Assembly (NCBI GenBank): GCA_037127255.1
Contig: JBANSL010000013.1
Location: 17,814,688 to 17,878,687 of the forward strand
Length of the DNA: 64,000 nucleotides
Reading direction: 5' to 3'
Origin: Persicaria tinctoria
Taxonomy: Eukaryota; Streptophyta; Magnoliopsida; Caryophyllales; Polygonaceae
Each line of letters opens with the position of its first letter. Positions within the stretch are counted from its first letter, which is position 1. Below the pieces are notes generated by a model, which saw only the letters and a list, made by a program, of their open reading frames with translations, was not told the origin of the DNA and did no database searches. This document shows, one piece after another, positions 22,370-32,176 of this stretch. The translations under genes and the position numbers were made by a program.

Positions 22370-22730
22370 CTTCGTGTCAACACTTTCTGTTGTGCAAATA
22401 TAACTTGATGTTGTGCACATATAACATTATGTTGTGCAAATATAACTTTATGTTGTGCAAACATAATAATTCCTTATGTGTAAATAGGTAAAGGGACATA
22501 TTTCAATTATAAATTTTTTTAATTGAAATATGCTTAAATATTGAAATATGTTGTGCAAACATAATAATTCCTTATGTGTAAATTTTTTCCCCTTTTCCTC
22601 CAATTTCAAAATTTTAAACTTACAAATAAAACGCGGTCTCAAACCGCGTTTTTTCGATAACTCTGCAAAAAATGAATATTTTTGTAAATATTTTAAAAGT
22701 GTGAATATTATTGTAAATAGGCTTTCTAAT
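22370..22730. repeat. TGTTGTGCAAA repeats and CCGCGT hairpin, copy 2
   Basis: TTGTGCAAATATAACTT-like units repeat at 22388-22470 and again near 22550. A perfect 10-bp hairpin, AAAACGCGGT / ACCGCGTTTT, is at 22628-22652. 22585-22715 matches 19165-19295 in order and orientation, so both are probably parts of one transposon family. Confidence 0.55.
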
Positions 22731-22838
22731 TAAAGTGCATAAATAACATTAAAATGTGCATATTTAAGGTTAAAAAGTGCATAACTAAGATTATGATGTG
22801 CATGATTAACAATTTGGGATTGTTGTGTTCTTGTCATG

Positions 22839-22910
22839 TAACCTATGTGGGATTTGAATCCACATCTTTGTGCAAATGCACATTGCTCTACCAATTGAGC
22901 TAATAGGTTA
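22839..22910 (-). tRNA. tRNA-like sequence, probably a pseudogene or tRNA-derived
   Basis: Read on -, a 7-bp acceptor stem (AACCTAT / ATAGGTT), a good D-arm (GCTC-AATTGGTA-GAGC) and a T-arm with TTCAAAT are visible. The anticodon stem (TGTGC/GCACA) closes too tightly for a normal 7-base loop, and the T-stem needs a mismatch. No anticodon can be assigned safely. It keeps box A and box B-like sequences. Confidence 0.35.
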
Positions 22911-22919
22911 AATTATGAT

Positions 22920-23599
22920 ATTTTTTTTCTGCAGAAAATGTTTTTAATCAAGGAAGGAATACTGCTCGATCTCGATTCAGACAAAAACGTACATAAGCGT
23001 TAGTAGGACTAGGACCTTCCTACTACTATGTTGCTTTTGCTTTGGGGCTTAAAATAAGTTGTAATAACGTATAAGTTTTATGTTACTTTCATGCTTAAAT
23101 ATTGTCGGTTCAGACGAAAACCTAAGCGTTGAAATAACATATACGTTTTGGTTAAATTGTATTGTATTTGTATGTTTTTTCTCAACACTTGGAAGTTGGT
23201 AAATTACCATTACCAACATGTACCAACTAACTTAATTGATACCAATTAAGTTGTCACAACCCCTTTGATGTTTGGTAATGGTAAGGGTTTTACGATTACC
23301 AATTCAAATTGGTTGGTACATGATAATCGAAAAAATTAATTGATGATGTACCAATTCCTGAAGAGGTGAATAAATACATGGTGTGGTATCAGGTTACAAA
23401 AAAGCACAGACCACAAAAATATGTCTCGCTAAAAATGGAGGAAAAGTATAAGCAAAAGTCCCTCTATACATCTCACTATCCCATACATCGTGGACGCCTA
23501 TACCCCATAAAACCCTGGACAAAAAAAAAACCCACTATTCGGCAGCAGATCTCCCTTCATGACTTGTACTTGCATCTAAGGAAGATCTGAGATTTGTAG
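22920..23599. other. intergenic, no gene seen
   Basis: AT-rich. 23190-23330 holds an imperfect inverted repeat built on TTGGTAATGGTAA / ACCATTACCAA, likely a small MITE. Confidence 0.4.
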
Positions 23600-24370
23600 T
23601 GTTCAATTATAGCAATAGCAGAATTGTGTGATTACATGGGTAACCTTGGAATAGCCTTGTTTCTAGACATCCAAGTAAAATAAATAGTAGTATAGAACAC
23701 CAGAACTTTCCCTTGGAATATTGGAGAAGAGCGAGACCCCCTTGTTTCCCAAGCAAACCATTCAAACATATCTCCAGATTAGTGCAGCCACAAGAAAATC
23801 AAACGACAAATGATCACTAGTCTCCTTAACTTACTTACAAAACACACAAGCAGCCGCTCTCGACCCCTTATAGTGCTTTACCCGTTGGCCAGTTTGAAGT
23901 CTCTTCTTCGCCACAAGCCAAATGATGAAAGACCATTTTCTGCATTGTGCTTTCCTCCATAACATCTCACCCCAACACACAGGCCCCCGAACACGCAACT
24001 GGTCATAAATTTTAGCGCATGATAAATTACCATGTTCATTAGGGATGGAACTCACCTCGATATGTTGCCCTTCTGTGTGCCTAAATAAGTCTTTGATTTC
24101 ATCACGAACACTTAGCATGTTCCAGGCCCAAGGATCATCAATTTTGGGACCCAACTCCCACATACTGATTACTGACGCCTTTGAGGTGGTTCTAATCAAT
24201 CCATCGAAGCCAAATGCTCAGCTTACCCAACACAATTTCGCCAAGCAACTTCCTAAACATACTCTTGTTCCATGTAAGGATTTTCTTAAAGTCAAGCCCG
24301 CCCTCATCATATGGCTTTGTTACCTTCTTCCAGACCACCAAGTTCTTGTATCCTTCATCCTCTCCACTCA
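23600..24370 (-). pseudogene. LINE reverse-transcriptase C-terminus with zf-RVT domain (fragment)
   Basis: Non-LTR retrotransposons end their pol gene with a zinc-binding RVT domain. Reading on -: VTKPYDEGGLDFKKILTWN (about 24330-24270), then ISMWELGPKIDDPWAW, YDQLRVRGPVCWGEMLW and FIIWLVAKKRLQTGQRV ending CVFCK near 23831, then further C-x-C-type residues to about 23650. The order and spacing match the zf-RVT tail of plant LINEs. Upstream RT and endonuclease domains are missing and stops are frequent. Confidence 0.75.
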
Positions 24371-25004
24371 ATAAAAACTACCGACAAAGTATCTCTAAGG
24401 GCCTGTTTGGTACGGATTAACGGGAATCAAAACTTGGTAATCAGAATGAAAGATTCCCATTTTAATGTTTGGAATTGAATTCGGATGTTTTGAATTAAGT
24501 CTAATAGTTAGTAAATGTGTTAAAAATAAAAGAAAAAAATGTGATTGATTTAAAGAAATAAAGAAAAAACAAAAAATATAACTAAAGAAAAAAAAATTTG
24601 ATTGGTTTAAAGAGATTAAAAAAAAGTAGGATATTAGATATTGGTTGAGAGAGCTAAAATGAAAGTGGAGATGACACATAAAATGTTATACTTTAAGATA
24701 GTATATAGATATAGATTTTTATTTTAATTTGTGATTTTGGGAAATTATTCTTTTAGAAAGGGTTTGTGAAAATATAAATTTTATGTTTAAAATATGAAAT
24801 TGCACAAGAGAAAGGAAAATGCTCATTTGCAAATCTTATAACCACCGAACACCAAATGATTTTTTTAAAAAAAATAAACTACATTTTTCACATCTCCAAA
24901 AAAATCTCTAACTCCATTGCCAAACACAACATTAAGTATATATATCCCATTTAAAAGATTAGCTCATACACTCTCATATTTTCATGGGTGATTTTGGTAG
25001 AGGG
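24371..25004. other. AT-rich stretch with MITE-like ends
   Basis: It starts GGGCCTGTTTGGTACGGATTA at 24399, a common plant MITE end, and has GTTTGG/CCAAAC words towards 24930. No coding sequence is evident. Confidence 0.4.
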
Positions 25005-25173
25005 CCTTTTTTTAATATTCAATTAGCCACTTAGCCCCTAAATCAATTTAATTAGTTTTGCCCTAGCCCCCTTCCCAATAGGGTGGGTTGGTCAATGGTC
25101 AACCGTTTGACCATTGACCGGTCAACGTTGACCGTTGACCGGTCAACGTTGACCAACCCATTTCGATGCCAAC

Positions 25174-25204
<31 letters not shown>

Positions 25205-25918
25205 ATGCCATATTTTACCGTTTAGATGCCAAAATTTTACTATATTTTATTTTCACTTTGATGCCACTTTTTTATGTCAATTTTTTGATAATATTTTTTT
25301 TACCGTGATGCCATATTTTTGATGATATTTTTTCAAAGTAGTATTTTTGATGACATTTTTTTCTTTAATGTGATACAAATTTTTCAAAATGGCATCAATG
25401 GTCAACGTGACATTAGAGTAAACAAAAAATGTCATCAAAGTTTAAAAAAAGTGTCATCCAATAATTTAATTAGAAAAGTGGCATCAGAGTGAAAATAAAA
25501 TGTAATAAAATTTTGGCATCAAAACGGTAAAATATGACATCACAAAAAATGTCATCAATGTTTTAAAAAAGTGGCATTAAAAAAAGGTCATCCAATCATT
25601 TCATTAGAAAAGTGACAATAAGGTGACAATATTTTGATTCCACGTTTTAAGCTCTTATGCCATCAGTTATATAAAATTGTCACCATAAAATTTTGGCATC
25701 AAAACGGTAAAATATGACATCACTAAAAAAAAAAAAGTTGGCATCAAAAAAAAAAAAAAAAAAAGTTGGCATCAAAATGGGTTGACCATTGACCGTTTAA
25801 GAGGGCTAAGCATGCTAAAAAAAAACAATTAATGGGCTAAGCATGCTAAAAAACAATTAATGGGCCTATCTAGCTAACCAAATATGCTTAAAGGTCCATT
25901 TGAACAAAATCCCTCTAT
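25005..25918. mobile_element. foldback element with W-box palindrome cluster
   Basis: A long imperfect inverted repeat runs from TAGAGGGCCTTTT (25005) to AAAATCCCTCTA (25906-25917). The arms repeat TTGACC/GGTCAA and GATGCCA/TGGCATC words, with internal GATGCCAACTTTTTT and its complement. At 25090-25160 a run of TTGACC and GGTCAA words forms overlapping palindromes such as GGTCAACGTTGACC (twice). No protein is encoded. Confidence 0.65.
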
Positions 25919-26041
25919 TTTCATTCTAACTTTTTATTAAAGTTTTTTAATGAATACACAGTGGCGTACACCACATATATTTCAATCCCAAAAAAATAAA
26001 AAAGGGCACAACAACCTTAATTTAATCAATTAGCTTTAGAG

Positions 26042-26051
26042 TATATATAAA
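26042..26051 (+). promoter_or_regulatory. TATA box of cysteine-rich peptide gene 1
   Basis: TATATATAAA lies 94 bp before the start codon and is conserved in the paralogous copy at 38967-38976 with the same flanks (TTTAGAG before, CTCTCCAC after). Confidence 0.7.
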
Positions 26052-26144
26052 CACTCCTCTCCACATCCTAGTACGTACCTCAAATTAGACATCGATCACT
26101 CTAACACTTGATTGGAGTACGTAAGAGTGCAAAATATCGACGAA

Positions 26145-26469
26145 ATGAAGATCTCATTGGCCTCCATTCATCTCTTCTTACTTATCTCACTTGTTCTTCT
26201 CCATGGTACTTACTTCATTGCTTACTTATCCATTAATTAATCTTCTTATGCCAATCTTTAATGAGTTAATTTGTGCTATGATGGATTCGACGACAGGAGG
26301 AGGAGGGCAGCCGTGTGGGCTAGGGACGATAGACATGGAGCGATGCTCGATCCCAGAATGCGAGAGCGGGTGTCACAGGAGAGCCCCTCACTCCTTCGGC
26401 AAGTGCATCACCTTCGACACTTGCTGTTGCGCCTCCAGGAGCCTCGACACTCGTAAAGTACTAGGCTAA
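26145..26469 (+). CDS. secreted 8-cysteine peptide 1 (defensin-like)
   Basis: Two exons: 26145-26205 (signal peptide MKISLASIHLFLL...) and 26297-26469, with a GT-AG intron splitting a Gly codon. The mature part has eight cysteines spaced C-x9-C-x4-C-x3-C-x10-C-x5-C-C-C, ending in three adjacent cysteines. The spacing is the same in the genes at 39027 and 58678. Small secreted peptides of this build in plants act mostly in defence or signalling; I do not recognise the exact family, and the spacing differs from classical plant defensins. A TATA box precedes it and an AATAAA signal lies at 26544. The C-terminal tail after CCC (SRSLDTRKVLG) is longer than in gene 3. It appears intact. Confidence 0.75.
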
Positions 26470-26599
26470 AAACCTCAATGTTAAGCTGTTGCAACGTCAA
26501 GATCGAGTCTTGAGGTTTTGTATGTTTAATTTTGTCCCCACAAAATAAATGGCGTATACATAGTTTGCTTCTTGGAGTGGAGTGGAGTGGAGTGGAGGT

Positions 26600-27012
26600 G
26601 TCTTCATATATTCACTCGCCCTCATGTAATAAGATTTTGCTGTTTCGTTGCGTCTGTTTTCTATTTTCACTGTATGTTTAGACGGTTTTCGTCTGCCGAT
26701 TCGTCGGCCTCTCGAGAATCATACCTGCATGATCTCGAATATTTACTTAATAATAAAGAGTTGTTTTTTTCTTGTTTTCTTTCTCTTAAATATGTGGCAT
26801 ATGTTTTAGTTTTGTTGATTAATCCTAATCATATATGGTTTTATTTTTTGTTTGATAATTGCCACTTGATTTCCCTTTTAATGAGGGCAATTTTTACATT
26901 GCACCGGATCTATATAATTAACGCTACTATACGTGTACCCTGTTGAAAACATTAATTAGTATGTATGGATGGGGTATATAATCTAGCTGAACTTGGAAAT
27001 ATAGCTTGCCTT
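26600..27012. other. 3' flank of peptide gene 1
   Basis: It holds the 3' untranslated region and AT-rich sequence. Nothing coding is recognised. GGAGTGGAGTGGAGTGGAG at 26574 is a short tandem repeat. Confidence 0.5.
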
Positions 27013-27556
27013 TGTGGAGAATATGAATATGTGGGAGTGTCTCACATTGATTAGAAAGTAAATTCAAGTCTTGCATATAAGTCGGTGGGCTATCCCATAT
27101 AACACCAATTGATTTTAGGATGGAACTTCATTCCGCTTGTGTGCTCGGCTTGGTTGGCGCGTGTGCGCTTGGCGTGCGTGGCCCCCCCACGTCGGATGAC
27201 CCACCGTGATTTAATATGGTATCAGAGCCGAGGTTCGGCTAGGTACGGTGTGGTTTGGATTCATGGTCTATTGGCTAGCCGGTCTTAAGACATTGAGTCG
27301 TCAAGTCCAACTGGCAATAATGCGTGGTAGGCAGTTGCACTTGTGGGGGGTGTGTGGAGAATATGATTATGTGGGAGTGTCCCACATTGATTAGAAAGTA
27401 AATCCAAGTCTTGCATATAAGCCGGTGGGCTACCCCACCTAACACCAATTGGTTTTAGGATGGAACCCCACTCGGCTTGTGTACTCGGCTTGGTTGGCGC
27501 GTGTGCGCTTGGCGTGCGTGGCCCCCCCACGTCGGATGACCCACCGTGATTTAATA
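27013..27556 (+). mobile_element. complete TRIM element 2
   Basis: LTRs 27013-27216 and 27353-27556 (204 bp each, starting TGTGGAGAATATG) flank 136 bp. The initiator-Met primer site TGGTATCAGAGC starts at 27217, and the purine run GTGGGGGGTG precedes the 3' LTR. Flanks are GCCTT and ACCTT. The LTRs share ACCAATTG(G/A)TTTTAGGATGGAAC and GTGTGCTCGGCT-type blocks with the TRIM at 20400 and the solo LTRs at 39636 and 54945. It interrupts copy 1 of the duplication only. Confidence 0.88.
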
Positions 27557-28379
27557 ACCTTTTATAATTTACCTGATGTTGAGAATATAGTTATATGGTT
27601 TTTACATTTTTTTTTACTTTATTAACTCCCTGTATTTATTAGTCGATGCATGCTACCTTTGTTAATCATTTGTTTACTTATATAATAATAATAAATTCTT
27701 TATTATTAATAATTTTTTAACAAAATCGCGTCATGACACAGACACTGCACTGGTATAGTTTTATATAGGTTGAAAGTGTTTTTATTTTTAATATCAATAA
27801 ACCCTAAAAAAATGGGGTTTATTTGCCTCTTAGATAGCCTAAAATGTGTGTGAAACTCGAATGTACACAATCAAATTAAAGTAGCGGAATAAAGCTAATT
27901 TGAATCCACACAAACTAACAATATCTAGGACATAGAAACAATCCTAGCTAGACAACCTTTTACAATATTGAAAGAGTGATGCTATTAGCATCCATAAATT
28001 TTACTATCTACGTTCCAAAATCAAATTTTTTATTATTTAAAAAAAAACCCTACGCATCTTGAATCACATATGTGAAACTCAACAGGAGCAAGGTATGTAT
28101 ATAGAGAAAAATAGTTGCGCCTCTCGAGTCACACATATGTGACTCAAGAGGCCTAGGGTCTCTGAAGTTGTTAATTAAAATGTAAAAAGACAAAAAGACT
28201 ACGACCAGTAAGTTACTCTTCATATTTTCTATTAGTTTTAAGGTATAGAATCTCATTACTCCCAATTGTAAGATCGATCCTTGATAAGACAATCAAAGAT
28301 CTAAACGGACATATATGCAACCTCCATTGATGGAGTTGTACGTGAAGAAGTGAAGGTAATGGAGAGGGAGAAATATCTT

Positions 28380-29010
28380 GTAACTAACTTTTCGGATTCA
28401 ATCACTTTGTCTTACAACTTGCTTGTCTAGGCATTTATACTAGAAGGTACAAGTACTGAAGTACAATTAACTAAATTGCCCTTAACATACATCCATATAT
28501 ACAATTCCATATATACAATATACTTTATATCGATCCCCTCCTCAAGTTGAGTTGGTTGAACAAACCAAGCCCAATTTGGAAGCTAGTAAAGAGTGTTATG
28601 TCTGTAAGTTGTAAGTGGCATAGTATGAAGGAAGGATTCAAAAAATCTTTCTGAAGTTTTTCTCGAACATAAATCCAAGAGTAAATGCTTGGCCCTCTCA
28701 TGGAAGACCGGGTTTTCAGTATATGATTTGATGCCTTGTTATCACAATGAAGATCAATTGCTTTGGAAAAATGCACCTAAAGTCCTCCAACAGAATCGAA
28801 TTCAACCAAAAGAGTTCATCCCACAACCGGTGCGTTGAATCTACGTACATGAATCCTTCCAAGATCTCTATAACTATGGAGTTCAAGATCCAACAACGAA
28901 CCATATAATCGCACCTCTTCCATCTCGGCAATTCCCCCAGCATTAATACATCTTCTTCCTGGAAGCATCCATCGATGAATGCGATTTTGAATTTGGCTCT
29001 TAATGCCATC
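28380..29010 (-). pseudogene. copia fragment: gag N-terminal piece joined to RNase H/LTR end
   Basis: On -, 29009-28780 reads ALRAKFKIAFIDG and DYMVRCWILNSIVIEILEG, the start of a copia gag (UBN2 type). 28776-28525 reads AIDLHCDNKASNHI, YVREKLQ and QLTDITLF, the end of copia RNase H. CTTGAGGAGGGGA at about 28552 is the polypurine tract, followed by LTR-like sequence to about 28380. Protease, integrase and reverse transcriptase are deleted and frames are scrambled. Confidence 0.65.
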
Positions 29011-29139
29011 TCTCCTCTGCTCTAGCTTAGAATATCCGATCCATTGAATATGTTTGTGTTATGTTTATAATCCTTGTAATATATATTTTGACACAAAGAA
29101 CTTGGTTTAGTTGTTTGTATTATGCACAAGCTCATTGGT

Positions 29140-29830
29140 CACTTGCTCAATCAAGTTGATATCAATGGCTAGCCCTTGGCTCACTTGATGGGGCTCAGAA
29201 GAGTACATGTACATAACCTAAGTATGGTAAGAAGGAAACACACACACATGTGTGTGTGTTGTGTTTGTTTTTTAGCTGTTTTGATAAGGTTTTTGGGCTG
29301 GTAAGCATGATGGGCCTCCCTGAGACCAACCCACGTCACTTATGCCCAACTCGGATGATTGAAATTAAAACGCTGCTGCCCTGGCGACTATATAAGGACC
29401 TCTTATGCTACCCTAGTGTATTGTAGTACGAGCTCTTTCTCCGAGGTTGCACTAAGCCGCTAGGGTTTTAAAGAGCTCCTGAAGACAATGGTTCCTGTGG
29501 TGCTCTATTTGCTTAAGTGCTAATCGAGTTCCTTTGTGGATAAACAAAGACGAATAAGACGATGAGAAACTGAGAGTGAGACATCTCTGGAAAGATTTCT
29601 CGGTGTCCTAAATCGGACGATTTCTTCCCTTTATATTTGTTTAATTTTGTTGTTGCTTTTGTGCTTTGAATCGTCTCGTATTGTTTGAGCATTCAACCAT
29701 TGTAACCAGTTCTTTGGCCTTAGATGCCTAGTGGATTTGGTGAACCTCCCCTCCTGAGGTTCTACGGATGTAGAGAAATCGAACCGCGTAAACAAAGTCT
29801 TTTGTATTCTCATTTTGTTTTCGTTTGATT
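29140..29830 (+). repeat. LTR-like remnant (copia type, unclassified)
   Basis: The sequence has a promoter-like CTATATAAGGACCTC at 29389, a leader with GCCGCTAGGGTTTTAAAGAGC, and a 3' part with TTTGGTGAACCTCCCCTCCTGAGG and CGCGTAAACAAAG. That 3' part resembles 52350-52420 (CCAGATCTCCCCTCATGAG, GCGAAAACAAA). This layout is typical of a copia LTR end. No paired LTR was found. Confidence 0.4.
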
Positions 29831-30389
29831 CGTTCTAGGTTTGTTAGTCTGATATCGAACAAAGCGACCCTAGATCGAACAGCTTCCAGTTGTGCTCCAA
29901 GATTATCAGAATTTGATAAAGGGGAAATTGGGCCAACATACCCAATTTCATTCACAAGTTAATCAAATGGACACAATTAAATACAAATTGGTTAAAAGGT
30001 CATATACTATGAAAAATAAAATACCCCCACTTAAACTTATTCCTTCCTCTTAGTTTGGCCGTTGCGCGTCTCTCTCTTTGATCTTTCCCTTCTTCCCTCA
30101 TCAATGGATGCCGAGGAAGACGATCCTGGTTGATTTTATCGAAGACGAACTCAGTCTTCTTTCTTCGTCGTTTTCGGGAAAGAGATTGTTGATATCTACT
30201 TGTCTTCTTTCAAAATTCATGAGGGAAGAAGATTGATGATGTCGAAGGCAAAGGCGAACTCAATGTTCTGTCAAAAGCGGACAATTGTCCCCGTGTCAAG
30301 ACGCCTCATGGTCCATCCCCATGAAGTTTCTCATGATGGAGCGGACATGGAGATGGCAGAAATAGAGATGTGGCGGACATAGAGATGTG

Positions 30390-30665
30390 GTCTCTCTACT
30401 CCAATTGATTCGATTTACAAGAGAAAGGGTATAAGAAGGGCCATGGGGTCGGCGCCTGTTTGGCAATGGGAAAGATGAGTATAGTCGGTAATTAAGTAGA
30501 TCTATCTTTGAATTTGAACTGATTGCGCTCAATTATCTCTCATTCTCGAGTTCTCAATTTTTGCTACTTGGCACCATAGATCTGGCTCCCTCCGACAATT
30601 TTTGCTACTTGGTCTCTCTACTCCAATTTGAACTGATTGCGCTCAATTATCTCTCATTCTCGAGC
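30390..30665 (+). repeat. local scrambled direct repeats
   Basis: TTTGAACTGATTGCGCTCAA plus 17 more bases occurs near 30515 and 30628; TTTTTGCTACTTGG near 30556 and 30598; TCTCTCTACTCCAATT near 30393 and 30611. The blocks are in a changed order, which suggests template-switch type duplication. Confidence 0.65.
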
Positions 30666-32176
30666 TCTATTTCCGACTCACGATCAATCTCGCAAAGAAC
30701 CCATCTCTAGCATCTCTAAGTTCACCGACAAATGGGAAGGGAGAGGGCAATGGCTGGCTACGATTTCTCCCTATTCTGTGTAATGTCAGCCAAAAGAGGA
30801 AATGTTGATGATGGAGAATCTGATGAATCTCCACAACATAAGATCTTGCTACTCCTTCCTTCCACGCTCGTCCATCTTCAGTATGATGAATGTCCACTCT
30901 TTCGCCTTTGCAGCGAAACCTTAGTCCGCTTGAAGATTCAGTCCATCGGTGAACTCTTTTTCCACCACGGGCTCACGGTCCGCTCTTTCGATTGAAGTTT
31001 CAGTTAGTCTGGTTGAAGTTTCAGTCCATTGAGAAGAGATAACAAACGTTTTTTGCTAACTTCGGGAGGAGGGATCGATGCTCACAAATCAATCACGTTT
31101 GACTAGAAATATATTATTGATGGTTGAATCGATTTCCCGGAATGCGTTGAAGATTTGAACCCTTTTAAACTACTAAAGTAGAAGCAAGGAAATCTGAGAT
31201 CAACACTTTAAAAGTGCACATATTTGCTGACAAATCAACCATTGTTATTGTCCCTTTTCCCACTACTTCAAATTGAAAACCATTCATTTTCTGAACATGG
31301 TATGCTTTAGCTTGCTGCTGTAATGTTTTAAGCATTTTCACAATTGTCAATAAGATCCCTTGTGTGTTTTTATCAGCCTTGTCTCATCTTTCTTGGAACC
31401 ATTTTGTCAATTTCTCTCTAAGATAGTTCAATATGGAAACTATAGGGTATATAATTTCTTACCCCTTACAATAGAATTTAAGTTTTCAGCATCGTCTAAT
31501 GTCATCATATTGTACCTGTCCCCATGTGTATGTGCTCTAGACCATCTTTCAACCCCTGCTTCTATCAAATAAGCTGACAACTCTTTACATATTTTTGTTA
31601 TCTGGTTAAAGTAGTGGTTGAAATCACTAATTCTGTACCTCTTTGCTACTTCTTGGAATAATTCACATAGCCGCTTTTTCTTGAAGGTCACCTTGATATT
31701 TTGCTTAAGGTGTCATGTACATATGCAGTGTATAACATTGGGGTAAATCAGACATATTGCAAATCTTCTGTTTGTGGTATCACTTTTTTCAACTGCTGAA
31801 AGAACCAATTCCAAGATTTGTTATTTTTTGAATCAACAATCCCAATTAAATTCAATTTGATATATACTTGTGTCAACATCTTGTACAACTGCTCCTAGAA
31901 TTGTTCCTTCATACTTGCTAGTAAGTAATGTCCCATCAACAATAATAACCTACATAAATGCAACATTGAATTATGTTTACCGTGCTAACAAATGGGGTAA
32001 AAAATGATGTTGACATCACCTAAAAGATACTAGAACGAAGCTGACATCATATATAAAGGTATTTAAAATGATGCCAAAATTATGTGTGTATGTAGCTAAC
32101 AAATGATATAAAAAGTATTTTCCTCCATACTTGTCAGTAAGGAATGATCCATCAACATCAATAACCTATATAAATG

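Larger units (their letters stand above)
25915..28290. repeat. segmental duplication, copy 1
   Basis: This segment matches 38840-44960 in order and orientation: promoter region, peptide gene, 3' flank (GTATGGATGGGGT... ATAATCTAGCTGAA), then TATAGTTTTATATAGGTTG, AATATCAATAAACCCTAA, GCGGAATAAAGCTAATT and GTAAGTTACTCTTCATATT. Copy 1 is interrupted only by a TRIM (27013-27556). Confidence 0.85.

Noticed and set aside
30732..30995. 87-codon open frame on + in the MULE 2 left part
   Set aside because: It has no family resemblance, a stop soon follows, and a similar-length frame exists on -. There is not enough to call a gene.
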